Source of the DNA: Yarrowia lipolytica
Lineage: Eukaryota > Ascomycota > Dipodascomycetes > Dipodascales
Direction of reading: 5' to 3'
DNA: 64,000 bases
Assembly (NCBI RefSeq): GCF_001761485.1
Contig: NC_090770.1
Location: forward strand, 930,001 to 994,000
Positions 22,518 through 35,729 of the stretch are shown here, in pieces. Numbering within the stretch: position 1 is the first letter of the stretch; each line of letters starts with the position of its first letter. The notes under the pieces are model-generated. The model ran no database searches. It was not told the origin of the DNA and saw only the letters and a list, made by a program, of their open reading frames with translations. The translations under genes were made by a program, and so were the position numbers.

Positions 22518-23078
22518 ATGCTGGGAGACACGGCCCTCAAACTGGTGCACGATTCGCGCCGAACTGCTGCCCTTGATTTGCTTCCAGCGTATCAGGAAGA
22601 GCTGGTTCGTGGTGTGTGCCGAGAAATTCGCCAACTGGATGCCTCCATCAACAAGACACAGGATGAACCGGGATACGACCCACAAGATCGAGTGGCCCAT
22701 TGCAACCTCCTGGTACAGCATCTCGCCATGCGACGAGACAAACGCTGCTTGTTGGCATATCAATTCACGCGTGCCCGGCGTATGAATGAAGCCGCATGGA
22801 AACAGACGGAGGAACCAAACCTCAACGGTAATGAGCAGGAGTACATGAAGGCGTATGAGGATCTCATTGTTGACATCAAGGGCCCGTACACCGATATCGA
22901 TCTGACAGGATCATTGGAGCCTCCCAACGATGTGTTCATTGATGTTAGAGTGTTGCAAAGCGTGGGCGAGGTACAAACTGAATACGGAGTGTTCAACCTT
23001 GAGAAAGATTCGCAATTTTTTGTTCGGCGAAGTGATGTCCAGACATTGTTACTTCAGGGCTACTTGAAAGAGATTTAG
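22518..23078 (+). CDS. PSF1: GINS complex subunit Psf1
   Basis: A 186-residue subunit of the GINS heterotetramer (Sld5-Psf1-Psf2-Psf3), which binds Cdc45 and Mcm2-7 to form the replicative helicase. The frame is open upstream to 22428, but the ATG at 22518 gives MLGDTALKLVHDSRRT, the standard Psf1 N-terminus. The helical A domain shows LPAYQEELVRGVCREI and the RCLLAYQFTRARRM helix around residues 75-95. The short B domain at the end carries VFIDVRVLQSVGEVQTEYG and terminates in TLLLQGYLKEI. Length is slightly shorter than S. cerevisiae Psf1 (208). It diverges from MSH3. Confidence 0.92.
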   Translation: MLGDTALKLVHDSRRTAALDLLPAYQEELVRGVCREIRQLDASINKTQDEPGYDPQDRVAHCNLLVQHLAMRRDKRCLLAYQFTRARRMNEAAWKQTEEPNLNGNEQEYMKAYEDLIVDIKGPYTDIDLTGSLEPPNDVFIDVRVLQSVGEVQTEYGVFNLEKDSQFFVRRSDVQTLLLQGYLKEI

Positions 23079-26264
<3,186 letters not shown>

Positions 26265-26292
26265 TCTATAACGAAGAATAAATTGATTTATG

Positions 26293-26311
26293 ATATATAT
26301 ATATATATATT
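26293..26311 (+). terminator. (AT)n 3'-end element of THI4
   Basis: A 19-bp AT run about 30 bp after the THI4 stop, matching a yeast polyadenylation efficiency element. Confidence 0.45.
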
Positions 26312-26477
26312 ACCCTGTATCGAATCTTGCTCGCAGACACTGTAGAATGTATAAGAAGCAGCAGCATACTAATTACTTGTACTTGTAACCAGTCAGACCG
26401 CATCTCGGTGGCAAATACCATTGCAAAATATTTTGCACGTCATGTACAGTTATTTTCTATGGCTCTGTATATACCGC

Positions 26478-27614
26478 CTATCCCATGTTCATAGTGTTTC
26501 CACTACCCTTGGGGTTCGCCTCCACAAACTCATCCCATTCCCGTGCCTTCATTGTTTCCCTGTCTGCGGCTTCGTCATCCATGTCATTGTCGCTCTTTTC
26601 AGTAGAAGGAATTTCTCCTCCTCCTTCGATGATTCCTCCTCGTCGTTTCTCTTCCTCCAGATAATCCTCAACAGACATGGTGGGGAGATATTGACCTGTT
26701 CCACGCACCTTGCTCTGTAGCTGCTGACGAGTGCTCACCAATTTAAACGGTCTGTTTATTTTGCCCATTGAATCGAGAATAGGTCGACCTGCCTCAGTGA
26801 GAGGATTCTTCTCAAGCTTGTCAGTGTAGCCTGTCACGTCCTCTATCTGTCTCTCTCGCCCATCCTGATCCTGTTCAGCCTGCGCACGTCTCATCAGATC
26901 GATGGGAGGCTCAGGCCTGCTGGGTGCTCTTGCTAGCATTTGAACCTCCATGCTGAGCATCTCAAGTGTATTCAAGGATTTCAGAGTATAGAGCTTCAGC
27001 TCCTCCTTTCTCAAGTCTCTGACTTCATCTTCGTCGACATTCGGCGCATCTGGATCTTTCTGCTTGGCCTCAGTTTTCTGAAGCAAATTCAGTTTTCCTT
27101 CCAGTTCCTTCTCGGCCTTGTGTTTGGCAATCTTCTCAGCTCGGAAAACGGCGGCGTCAGTGGGTCGCAGTTGATCTGAGAGCTCCTTCACCTTGGATGC
27201 GACGTTTTCGATGGTTAGCTGGCCCGCCAGAAATGACTCCAGACGAGAGGCATGTGTTTTAGGTAGCAGGCCGTAATGGTCGAGCGATTTGAGAAAGTCA
27301 TTGTAACTCTTGACTTGGTGGTACACCAGATTTTTGCGATCTTCGGCACCTTGTACTCGTACCCGTTCCAGCGCCAGAGCCTTGTGATAAGGGATTGTCA
27401 GGTAAACGATTTCATTTGTTTTTAGGTCCTCCCAGGACTCGTTGTCTGAGAAGATGCCCAAAGACGAGATCATTTTAGAGCATTGATCCAGTGATTCTAG
27501 CACCTCCTTGACTTGCAATTGGTACTCTTCGGAGACAAATGGGTGACTGGATCGTTTCAAGGTATCGATTAGATCCAATGAGTGTTGGAATTCCTCCTTC
27601 AGTGTTCGAGACAT
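26478..27614 (-). CDS. TAP42: PP2A regulatory protein Tap42 (alpha4 family)
   Basis: A 378-residue TOR-pathway protein that binds the catalytic subunits of PP2A-type phosphatases. The N-terminal half is an all-helical TPR-like domain (about 1-230) with YLTIPYHKALALERV near 75-90 and FLAGQLTIENVASKVKEL near 125-142. The C-terminal region includes KLVSTRQQLQSKVRGTGQYLPTMSVEDYLEEE, the most conserved family signature, and the tail DEFVEANPKGSGNTMNMG, which matches yeast and plant homologues closely. A Lys/Glu-rich charged segment lies in between. Length compares with 366 in S. cerevisiae. It converges with THI4. Confidence 0.92.
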   Translation of the reverse strand: MSRTLKEEFQHSLDLIDTLKRSSHPFVSEEYQLQVKEVLESLDQCSKMISSLGIFSDNESWEDLKTNEIVYLTIPYHKALALERVRVQGAEDRKNLVYHQVKSYNDFLKSLDHYGLLPKTHASRLESFLAGQLTIENVASKVKELSDQLRPTDAAVFRAEKIAKHKAEKELEGKLNLLQKTEAKQKDPDAPNVDEDEVRDLRKEELKLYTLKSLNTLEMLSMEVQMLARAPSRPEPPIDLMRRAQAEQDQDGRERQIEDVTGYTDKLEKNPLTEAGRPILDSMGKINRPFKLVSTRQQLQSKVRGTGQYLPTMSVEDYLEEEKRRGGIIEGGGEIPSTEKSDNDMDDEAADRETMKAREWDEFVEANPKGSGNTMNMG

Positions 27615-29300
27615 TATGTGATAATGGTGAACCGGTTGTCTTGTCCGCCTTGATATTTCCTGAGACTATGCATGATTGTGTAAGGGCGAGGCTATCCGTG
27701 GGTTCAATTCCTGAGTATGTACATTTTTCTATTTTTCAGTAGGACCACATGAACTCAAAGAAGAAAAAAACATGCTTATGTCATACGGATCTTTAGTGGC
27801 ATGCACCAAAGATACCATGCAAGGGGGGGCGGTGTTGAGACCCTTTGAGGGGCAATCGATACCCTGCCACAACAAATCACATGTACTTGTTGCTGATGGT
27901 CGGAGCTCGACCGTTTCTGTGAGCACTCCTCCTAATTATAACTAACCAGGTGCGGGCATCCTGAGCTAAGGGTGAGCATGCTGCTTGTGTTGATATCATT
28001 GTTTGGATGCAAGTTCTGTACAATGGAGAGGAGCCACATGGGCCGGTATCGGTGTCCTGCAAATATTCCGTGGGGTCACGTGATGGCCACTTGATGCCAC
28101 GTTTCACTAATTCCGTATTTGTGCATAGGCTCTCTCTAATGACGTCATTCAACTTGTGCATGTAGATCAGGGAGACTGCACAATGTACTCGTATGTACTT
28201 GTATGACTCCTCTGAACATCCACATCCAGTTTATCACCTGGAATGGGGACTTTGCACTCTTCCAGGGCTCTATCTCGTTAAGTAGGTTTCTGTTTTGACT
28301 GAAAGTGAACCAGTAACATCGAAGTTTCAGAAGTGGGTGGATATAACTCACGCATCTCACCTACGAATACTCTACAGTAAGGTTATTTGTACAGAGGAGT
28401 GAAAGATAGGAAGACCGTATATAATAATACGCCTCTTGTTTGAAAAAGGAGCAAAGACAGGGCGTGCGAGAATGACCAACTGTATCCACCCTGTGGTGGT
28501 GGATTTACGTTTATGCTATTGCAATTGAGTGTACAAGTTCCTGTATATGATGCGCGGTTGTATTGCTCTATCATTTGTGAACACAGATCCAGCAGTAGGC
28601 CAAAAAATACAGTACAAGTACTGTACTGGCACAGTATAGACTCTACATTGTGGTTAAAAAATGACCCTCCACTTGTACCGACAGTATGTACTGTACTCAC
28701 ACTTGTAACATTGCTAATCACATGACTTTCCAAAGTTCTACGTTGTTCCATGAACCCAATCCTGGAAGTTGGTTAGTGAGTGAAATAGTGGCCGCGGTTG
28801 TACCAATAACAAGGTTTGCTTTGCACCATGGAACTGAGCAGGTTCACGCGTTCAATTGGATACCAATAACTAACAGAAATGTCTACGTTTATAATCCCTC
28901 GGTTCGTTGAGGTGTGCCCAACAAGTGCTAGAAACAACAGATGCAACCCCCCCACAAAGCCCTAACTGTGTCAGTGACGCTTCGGGAATAAAATGGCACG
29001 TTCATGATTACTGTACCTATGGTTTACTGTTAAGAACACTCCAGTCCGTGTCATCTTGTCTGTTTACCACGTTGCACCTCTCACTTCCTACACGTCCCAA
29101 ACGTCTTCATGTCAACCCAAAAACAACGTGCACCTCCAACGTCAGATTTCGTCATAGGGTTCCCTTTCCAACAACGCAGGTAACGTTAATCAGGATAAAC
29201 TGTGTGCGGTCTATAGCGCTGTGTAACCAAAACGACACATATAAAAGAGCAACTCCCGCCCACCCTCACTGCTCAATTGACTCTAAACAGAAACAAAAAA
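27615..29300. other. 1.7 kb divergent spacer between TAP42 and the DUF89 gene
   Basis: No gene supported. Several GTAC-type words occur near 28180-28210 and 28600-28700. TATAAAAG at 29240-29247 is a good TATA box for the downstream gene, about 55 bp before its start. Confidence 0.5.
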
Positions 29301-30674
29301 ATGTCTACTGTCTCCACTACCGATTTCAAGCACCCTCAGGTCTACCTGAACAACGACAAGAACTCCTTTGCATACACCTCTTCTCGGGATCGATGGCCTC
29401 ACATCCTCACTGGTGTCATTGACGATGTTCACAAGACCATTGCCGAGACCCCCGAGGGAGAGAAGCGAGATGAGCTCAAGAAGGTCCTCGAGCAAATCAC
29501 CGCTCTCAAGCACGATGTTGAGCACGACAAGCCCCTGAAGGAGCTTCCCAACGTTGCCGACGACATCCCCGTTTACAACCGTCTGCTTAAGGAGAACCCT
29601 ACTTCCTGGCTTCAGGGCGGATGGGTCTTTGTTGAGTGCTACCTCTACCGAGAGCTCCAGGTCTACTTTGATCAGACCAAGAACTGGAAGACTTACGACA
29701 TCTTCAGCAGTCAGAAGGAGGATGCTTTCAAGGCCTCTTCTGCTGGTGTCTCCGAGCTCGCTACGCGGTACAAGGCCCTTGCTGAGCAGCTTAACGGCGT
29801 CTCTGACGAGGCCACCCTCAAGGAGCTCTTCAAGGAGTTCTCTGATATCTCTCTCTGGGGTAACGCTACTGATCTTTCTCTGCTGACAACCATGTCTCTT
29901 GAGGAAATCAAGAACCTCCAGGGAGCTGATGTCCGAAAGAAGAACGAGGAGAAGATTCTCGTCAACCACATTGAGAAGGCTTGGGACGTTCTGTACGCTG
30001 ACTCTAAGCAGAACGATGGCTCTCGAGTAGACATTATTCTCGATAACGCCGGCTTTGAGCTTTATGCCGACCTGTCTCTTGTCCTCTTCCTGCTTGACTC
30101 GAAGCTTGCCAAGAACGTCATTCTCCACCCTAAGAATATCCCCTGGTTCGTTTCTGATGTTCTTCCCATCGATCTTGTGAAGACCATCAACTACCTCAAG
30201 GACTCCTCCTTCTTCCCCGAAGGCCGAGAGCAGATTGACTACTTTGTCTCTAAGCTTCAGGGATACCTTGATGATGGCTCTCTGTCTGTCAGAACCTCAG
30301 CCTTCTGGACCACCCCCCACTTCTTCTGGGATATCTATCCTCAGGGTATCGATGGTGGCTCCCAGGTCTGGGAGGACATCAAGGATTCCGCTCTGGTTAT
30401 CCTCAAGGGTGATCTCAACTACCGAAAGCTCACTTGTGATGCTGAGTGGCCTCGAGACACGTCTTTCCACACCGCACTCGGTCCCCTTGGAGTCCACGAT
30501 GTTCATATTCTGTCTTTCCGAACTTGCAAGGCAGATGTTGTTGTTGGCCTCAAGCCTGGTCAGGATAAGCAGCTCGAGAAGGAGTGGGTCGAGCAGGGCA
30601 ACTCCAACCCTCTGTCTTGGTGCTGGTCTGGCAAGTACGCCGTCATCGAATTCAACGACGGTAAGAAGCAGTAA
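29301..30674 (+). CDS. DUF89 damage-control phosphatase (Hrt2/ARMT1-like)
   Basis: A 457-residue metal-dependent phosphatase of the DUF89 family, class III, similar to S. cerevisiae YMR027W (Hrt2) and human ARMT1. Family members hydrolyse sugar phosphates such as fructose-1-phosphate and are thought to clear damaging metabolites. The chosen ATG follows seven A residues and a TATA box at the expected distance. The helical N-terminal domain runs to about 190 and includes SWLQGGWVFVECYLYREL. The metal-binding signature DIILDNAGFELYADL lies near 242-256, followed by HPKNIPWFVSDV near 278-289 and a conserved W-x-T-PHFFWD stretch. Very strong codon bias suggests high expression. The physiological substrate is unproven. 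Confidence 0.85.
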   Translation: MSTVSTTDFKHPQVYLNNDKNSFAYTSSRDRWPHILTGVIDDVHKTIAETPEGEKRDELKKVLEQITALKHDVEHDKPLKELPNVADDIPVYNRLLKENPTSWLQGGWVFVECYLYRELQVYFDQTKNWKTYDIFSSQKEDAFKASSAGVSELATRYKALAEQLNGVSDEATLKELFKEFSDISLWGNATDLSLLTTMSLEEIKNLQGADVRKKNEEKILVNHIEKAWDVLYADSKQNDGSRVDIILDNAGFELYADLSLVLFLLDSKLAKNVILHPKNIPWFVSDVLPIDLVKTINYLKDSSFFPEGREQIDYFVSKLQGYLDDGSLSVRTSAFWTTPHFFWDIYPQGIDGGSQVWEDIKDSALVILKGDLNYRKLTCDAEWPRDTSFHTALGPLGVHDVHILSFRTCKADVVVGLKPGQDKQLEKEWVEQGNSNPLSWCWSGKYAVIEFNDGKKQ

Positions 30675-31201
30675 ACAAGTTATAGAAGTATTATAGATTA
30701 TAGACAACCCCGAGTGAGGGATTTTTGACAATTGATTGACTTGTAGTTCGGAGAAGCTAAGAAGTACCGGTGCACTGCAATTGTATTCATAGTTATACGA
30801 GTACATACTGTATGGTACAGTTACAAGAACGTACCGATGGTGTATAGGACGGGTATGTATTCGTATCGTATGTCAACTGTATACGAAATATCCGCATTAC
30901 GAGGTCATTGGGTCGTATGAACTCCTGACACACCGACGCGGGTATCACTGTAGGAGGCATCCCATTTGACGTACATACTAAGCCAACTGGCTCCCTAGTG
31001 TTCACTAGGAAATACGCACAACAAACACGCACACGATTATATTATATTTATATCTCGGCCACAGGCCACCTCCCTTGCCCACCAACATCGCAATCCACAC
31101 ATAATTGATACACACTACAACAAGTAAGGGTTCCTTGACTAGAATAACCCAAAACTCCATATAAATTACATGCAATATACAAAACAATGCTGTTTTGAAG
31201 A
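30675..31201. other. Convergent spacer between the DUF89 gene and MPE1
   Basis: About 530 bp with 3' ends of both genes and GTAC words near 30800-30870. No other feature seen. Confidence 0.5.
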
Positions 31202-32614
31202 TCATCGACGGTCATCGTATCTTCTCTTCTGGTTCATCTGCTGTCGTCTCGCACCCTTGTCCATGAACTGGCCATTGGTGACTCCATTGGGGTTAGCCAC
31301 AAACGTCTGGCCGCCAGAAGCACCACCCATGGGCATATTGGGCATTGGTGGCACAGGCATACCCATCTTTCGCATCTGCTCCATCTGCTTCATGAAGAAT
31401 GGCATCATCTGTGGAGGGATGAAAGGCATCTGGGGCATTCCTGCGGGTCCTGTTGGTGCATTGGGAGGAGCCGAGGAACCAGCCTGGGAAACAGCAGAAC
31501 CATCCTCGGTTTTGGTTCGCTTTGCATCGGGCTCTTCCTTCTTTTGCTCTTTCTTAATATGCTCTTTCACTCTCTTCTCCATTTCCTTGTCGGGGTGAAG
31601 CTGGTCCAACAGAATTTCCTCAGCACCACACTTGGGGCAAACAAAGTCACCATCCAACAGTGCCTGTTGAATGGCATCTTCTGAGTACGTGGTCTTGCAG
31701 CAAGGAGTTGTGACCGGGTGGTCAAACAGTTTCTTGCTTAGAGGGCATACCAGTTCGGGATCGATATCAGCCTTTCGTTTAGCCTTGGTATCTTCAACTG
31801 CATGTCGAGCACGAGCCTTTTGCTTTTCCCATGACTTCTGATCTGCTACCTGCACCACATATTCGCCATCCTCATTGATCAAGACAGCAGACTTACCATC
31901 AAGATCGTCCTCGTTGAGGTTGGGCTTAGCAATAGTCTTGAGAAATGACTTGGGAATACCGGTGGTTCGCCGCATTCGCATTCCCTCCCAGTTGGGATCG
32001 TTGTTGGTGGGGCAGTTCCAAATGAAATGGTCCTTCTTACCGCACTTATGGCACATGTATCCTTCCGGCGGAGTATCTCCATACTGGGCCTGAGCAGCTG
32101 CTGCCTGGGGGTTGTTGGAGTTGGCAGAAAGAGGCTTTCCAGAAGAAGAGGGTCGGTTGTAGACAGGGGTTTGGTAGGCCATTTGCTTCTGTGTTTCCTT
32201 CCACTGTTCTCCCTGAGCAGCAAACATAGCATTGATGAGATCATCTTCGGCTCCTCCAGTGCCAGTAGATCCTGGTGTTGCTGATGTTGGTTGCACTACT
32301 TCTTGATCGTCTCGTCTGTAGCGTGTGACTGGAGGCGCTCCGTTGACGTACCTAGCGGCCTCGCCCTTGCCTGGTCGAGAGGGCAGTCGTCGTGCCAGTA
32401 CGGAAGAAGATCTGGCAATCAGCTCGTTGTCGTCTCTGTATTCATCCTTCGTATCGGGATTGACAATAGCTAGATCAAACTGATCCGCAGATTTGTCCAG
32501 CTTGTTAGAAGTGATAATTTCACGCTTCAGATCAAACACAGAGATGGATGTGCCGTCAAATACGACCTTGGACGGCTCCTTCTGCGACTTGAATTTGTAG
32601 TATACAAATGACAT
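31202..32614 (-). CDS. MPE1: mRNA cleavage and polyadenylation factor subunit Mpe1
   Basis: A 470-residue RBBP6-family subunit of the nuclear cleavage and polyadenylation factor. The ubiquitin-like DWNN domain occupies residues 1-78 (MSFVYYKFKSQKEPSKVVFD). A CCHC zinc knuckle CHKCGKKDHFIWNC lies at 188-201. A RING/U-box-like domain with CPLSKKLFDHPVTTPCC and CPKCG lies at about 290-330. The C-terminal 110 residues are Met/Pro/Gly-rich, with repeated MP motifs, and end in a basic tail. The order matches yeast Mpe1 (441 residues), needed for poly(A) site recognition, with possible E3 ligase activity from the RING in relatives. The start is the first ATG. Confidence 0.93.
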   Translation of the reverse strand: MSFVYYKFKSQKEPSKVVFDGTSISVFDLKREIITSNKLDKSADQFDLAIVNPDTKDEYRDDNELIARSSSVLARRLPSRPGKGEAARYVNGAPPVTRYRRDDQEVVQPTSATPGSTGTGGAEDDLINAMFAAQGEQWKETQKQMAYQTPVYNRPSSSGKPLSANSNNPQAAAAQAQYGDTPPEGYMCHKCGKKDHFIWNCPTNNDPNWEGMRMRRTTGIPKSFLKTIAKPNLNEDDLDGKSAVLINEDGEYVVQVADQKSWEKQKARARHAVEDTKAKRKADIDPELVCPLSKKLFDHPVTTPCCKTTYSEDAIQQALLDGDFVCPKCGAEEILLDQLHPDKEMEKRVKEHIKKEQKKEEPDAKRTKTEDGSAVSQAGSSAPPNAPTGPAGMPQMPFIPPQMMPFFMKQMEQMRKMGMPVPPMPNMPMGGASGGQTFVANPNGVTNGQFMDKGARRQQMNQKRRYDDRR

Positions 32615-33816
32615 GCTGCGATGGAGAGGTAATAAATTGATTAGTAGTTGTGTTGGATGACTGGTGTGGTGTGCACTTCTTCAAGCTCTCTAAAAGTATA
32701 ATGAAAAGTGTCGTTGATTATGTAACACTGCAGGTGGCGTAAATACAGGTTTTAAGGCATCACAGTGTTTTTGACATTCGAGCCAGTACATGTACCGAAG
32801 TTCAAACAACAAGTACTAGGTGAGGCTTTAAGAGCTTTGGGCTTTAGGATGTTGAAGAGCTACGATATGGCACCTCATCGGTATACTACATAATCTGTTA
32901 CCATGGCTCCTATCGCTCGATACGAAGTTCTTCTTATCGTTGTGCCACAGTACTTGAACGTACAGTTATTTATTATGCCGACGTTTACGACAGGGTAACC
33001 CGTACCCAAACCAAATTTATGGGATAAATGATTGTGCTATTATAACGAAATTTGTAGAATAATTCCGAATTACCCCTTCAGTGACCTCTCTGGGCACGCC
33101 CTTAGCTTACAATCCCATGAAGATGGCACCGATATTAAGAACACTAACATATTAGTCATCCCATACCACGTGCAGTCCATTCATGCACGCGAAGTACAGT
33201 ATTTAGTAGCAACTTTGGTACACTTGTAGCTATCGTACAACTATCGCACAGTACAAGTATAAAAAACCAAAAAAAAGTACAAGTTATTGAAGATCATTTT
33301 GTTCTTGTATTGTACAATACATACTGTATAGCAGCAGCATTAAGTGGGACGTCCCAGAGGCTTGGACAAGAGCCATTCTACACTGTACTTATAAGTACGA
33401 GTATAGTATGTAGTATGTACTTGTACAGTATGTATGTACTTCTACTTGTACGAGTACAGTAATTGGAACGTGGTCTAAAGCAGCGGTCGCATAATTTTTC
33501 TGTCTTTTAGCACGGTGGTCATGAAGATAATGCAGATTTTGCCACTTCTACAGAGAATCTCACAGCCTGACATACATCGCCCCTGAGACTACAAAATAGG
33601 TATCGTACAGTATGTCCTGTGCACGCGTACAAGTACAGTACTGTACTTGCAAGAGTTGTGTTTGTCCATCACGTGACTCACATACCGGAAACGTAACCCT
33701 AACCCAAACACGGACACGTAGGCTATCGTGTGGGATGCATAAAAAAACACTGTTCCCACAAATTCGTTGATACTGAACCGGCTCTTTGGTGTTCACCGAA
33801 AACAACAACAACAACA
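32615..33816. other. 1.2 kb divergent spacer between MPE1 and YIP3
   Basis: No gene seen. Strong GTAC/TACTTGTA density at 33360-33470 and 33600-33650. The YIP3-proximal part has AACCCTAACCC at 33695-33705, a Tbf1-like (telobox) motif, and a CACGTGA-type word nearby. Confidence 0.5.
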
Positions 33817-34880
33817 ATGGACGCTATCACATCTATGGGATCCAGCTCAGTAAGTATGAGACCCCTGCGTTTTCGCATCCCAACTTTTACTAACTACAGC
33901 TGTCTGGCCTGTCTGAACGGTTCAACCTCGAGCGACTAAGAGTGAGTATCATCAAGGAGATGGGCATGGTGAAATTAATACGAGACTATCGCGAAGTCTC
34001 AAAAAGAGATGGTATTGAGAATAAACGGAAGCGTTATTGATGTACGTTCAATGCTGTTGAAATTTGTCTCACAACGCGACCGTAATCCACCGTGATGAGG
34101 CTTGCCCAAATCTGTGTGGACTGTGAGACGAAGATGGTCATCCCGTGCTCGACTCTTTGTTGTAAGCAGAATGTGACGCACTTAAGCATATGGCGCTAAA
34201 CCTGAGAATCCTCAGTGACGTGAAGAAGTCTAGAGGGTGCGCGACTGTGAGCGACCATCGAACACGTCCTTGAGCCAGCGCGATGATAGCGACCCCTACG
34301 TGTCTCACGTTATTGAAAACATTGGTGTGCCTCTAGTACTCTGAGGTACCATCACCCGCGAGCATATGGAGGCGAAGGGAATTCTCTGGATCTGCGCTTT
34401 CTGAGCTTTGGACTAACACAGACTGAGGGCGCGAATCTCCAGAACCGATTTGCCAATCTCAAGTCCCCCACCGACTTCTTCGATTTCCGACGAATTTCCA
34501 AGCCCCCGACCTGGGGCGAAGCTCAAGCTCGAATCAACTTCAACCTGGGATACTTCAGCACCAACTATGCCATCATTTTCGGTCTCCTTTCTCTCTATTC
34601 TCTCCTCACCAACTGGCTGCTGCTGTTTGTTATCGGTTTTGTTTTCCTTGGTCTGTACGGAATTTCGTTTCTTGGAGGATCTGACCTCAACCTTGGCTTC
34701 ACGACTCTTACTTCCTCCCAGCTTTACACTGGTCTCATGATTGTCGCCATTCCCCTTGGATTCTTCGCCTCTCCTATCAGCACTGTGCTTTGGATTGTTG
34801 GCTCTTCTGGTTTCCTCATCCTTGGCCATGCTGCCCTGCTCGAGAAGCCCATCGAGTCAGCCTTTGAGGAGACCGTCTAA
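33817..34880 (+). CDS. YIP3: PRA1/Yip3-family membrane protein, three exons
   Basis: A prenylated-Rab-acceptor (PRA1) protein of ER-Golgi membranes, 177 residues after splicing. I read exon 1 as 33817-33849, intron 33850-33899 (GTAAGT...CTAACTACAG), exon 2 as 33900-33941, intron 33942-34421 (GTGAGT...CTAACACAG) and exon 3 as 34422-34880, all in phase 0. The product starts MDAITSMGSSS, continues LSGLSERFNLERLR and TEGANLQNRFANLKSPTDF, and has the family block RARINFNLGYFSTNYA (as QARINFNLGYFSTNYA here). Four hydrophobic segments lie at roughly 75-95, 95-112, 133-150 and 152-168. S. cerevisiae Yip3 is 176 residues. Intron 2 is large (480 nt) with no certain content. Confidence 0.88.
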
Positions 34881-35339
34881 TTAGGTAACGGTTGTGTGGG
34901 TGAAATGGTGGAGAGAACAGTTAAAATGTAAACTAATAGAACGTGGGATTCATCCCACAAGTACCCTGTATAACCTGCTGTGTAAGCTATAGGGATATGA
35001 CTGTTGATAAAAACACCATGATGAAGTGCCGTTGTATGTATCGTACTCGTAGTAATGTACATATTGGTGTTATTCGTTGTGTCATGTACCCGTACAGTCC
35101 GTGAATTAGACATGAGATAGTTCATGTTGGATATTTGCGCTCTACTGTACGAGTACAAGTACTTCAGGTGTTTGTATGACGCTCGCAGAACAACTCCTTG
35201 TATGAAAAATACGTATTGGTGAGTACCTTGTAAAAGTAACTACTAATTACAGTAATAGTGTTCAGTAGACGGGACATCTGTATTGTGCAAACTACATCGT
35301 ATCAAAGTAGTTCTGCACTTCAATGAGCGTTATGATATA
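34881..35339. other. Spacer between YIP3 and the snoRNA host gene
   Basis: Holds the 3' ends of YIP3 and, converging, of the minus-strand host gene. GTAC words at 35040-35165. No other feature seen. Confidence 0.45.
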
Positions 35340-35415
35340 TATCTCCAGTCTCAGCGCGTAACGAACTCATCACTCTCTGGGGTTAGTATATTTCAAACGA
35401 CGGAACAAATAACTA

Positions 35416-35512
35416 AGAATATCAGCTCCACGCCTAGTCACAGGCAGATTATCATCAAGGCCCTTTCGGGGCACAGTAGACCGTCGTGATTGTGGTAAAT
35501 CATCATCCAATT
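35416..35512 (-). ncRNA. snR73: C/D-box snoRNA 6, snR73-like (25S Cm2959)
   Basis: C box ATGATGA at 35506-35500, D'-like CTGT at 35476-35473, C'-like TGATGA at 35457-35452 and D box CTGA at 35425-35422. The guide CACGACGGTCTA pairs 12 nt with UAGACCGUCGUG of 25S rRNA and puts the C of GAC at the fifth position, the yeast Cm2959 site of snR73. Lies in host intron 5 (35535-35377). Confidence 0.85.
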
Positions 35513-35549
35513 GTCGCAAAGTTAATAATACTCACCAATTTGTTGATCA

Positions 35550-35633
35550 CGGTTAGTCAGACGTAAGAAAATTTTTCTCCACTTGAGAGTCAGACATATG
35601 CTTGTCATTTTTCTGAAATCATCATTCTAACCG
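35550..35633 (-). ncRNA. snR74: C/D-box snoRNA 5, snR74-like (18S Am28), exonic
   Basis: An 84-nt snoRNA with a perfect 7-bp terminal stem CGGTTAG (35633-35627) and CTAACCG (35556-35550), C box ATGATGA at 35625-35619, D' CTGA at 35593-35590 and D CTGA at 35560-35557. The guide GACAAGCATATG before D' pairs 12 nt with CAUAUGCUUGUC of 18S rRNA, placing A28 at the fifth position, exactly the snR74 target. No acceptor AG lies between it and the next donor at 35535, so it appears to sit in an exon. Confidence 0.88.
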
Positions 35634-35729
35634 ATTCTAAGGGTGTTGTAGGCATTGTCGTCTGATGACTACGAGGAATAAACCTGGGTTAGTTGAGCTC
35701 ATGCATTGATACGATCTTCAAAGAGACCA

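Noticed and set aside
27675-27712. GGTTCAATTCC resembling a tRNA B box
   Set aside because: No A box at the right distance and the flanks do not pair as a T arm.
34092-34205. C/D snoRNA in YIP3 intron 2 (GTGATGA to CTGA)
   Set aside because: C and D boxes are over 100 nt apart, there is no terminal stem, and no guide matches rRNA that I can recall.
35548-35560. CTGACTAACC on the minus strand matches one unit of the Yarrowia telomere repeat complement, hinting at a telomerase RNA template
   Set aside because: It is fully explained as the D box (CTGA) plus the 3' arm of the terminal stem (CTAACCG) of snoRNA 5, and a template would need more than one repeat unit.
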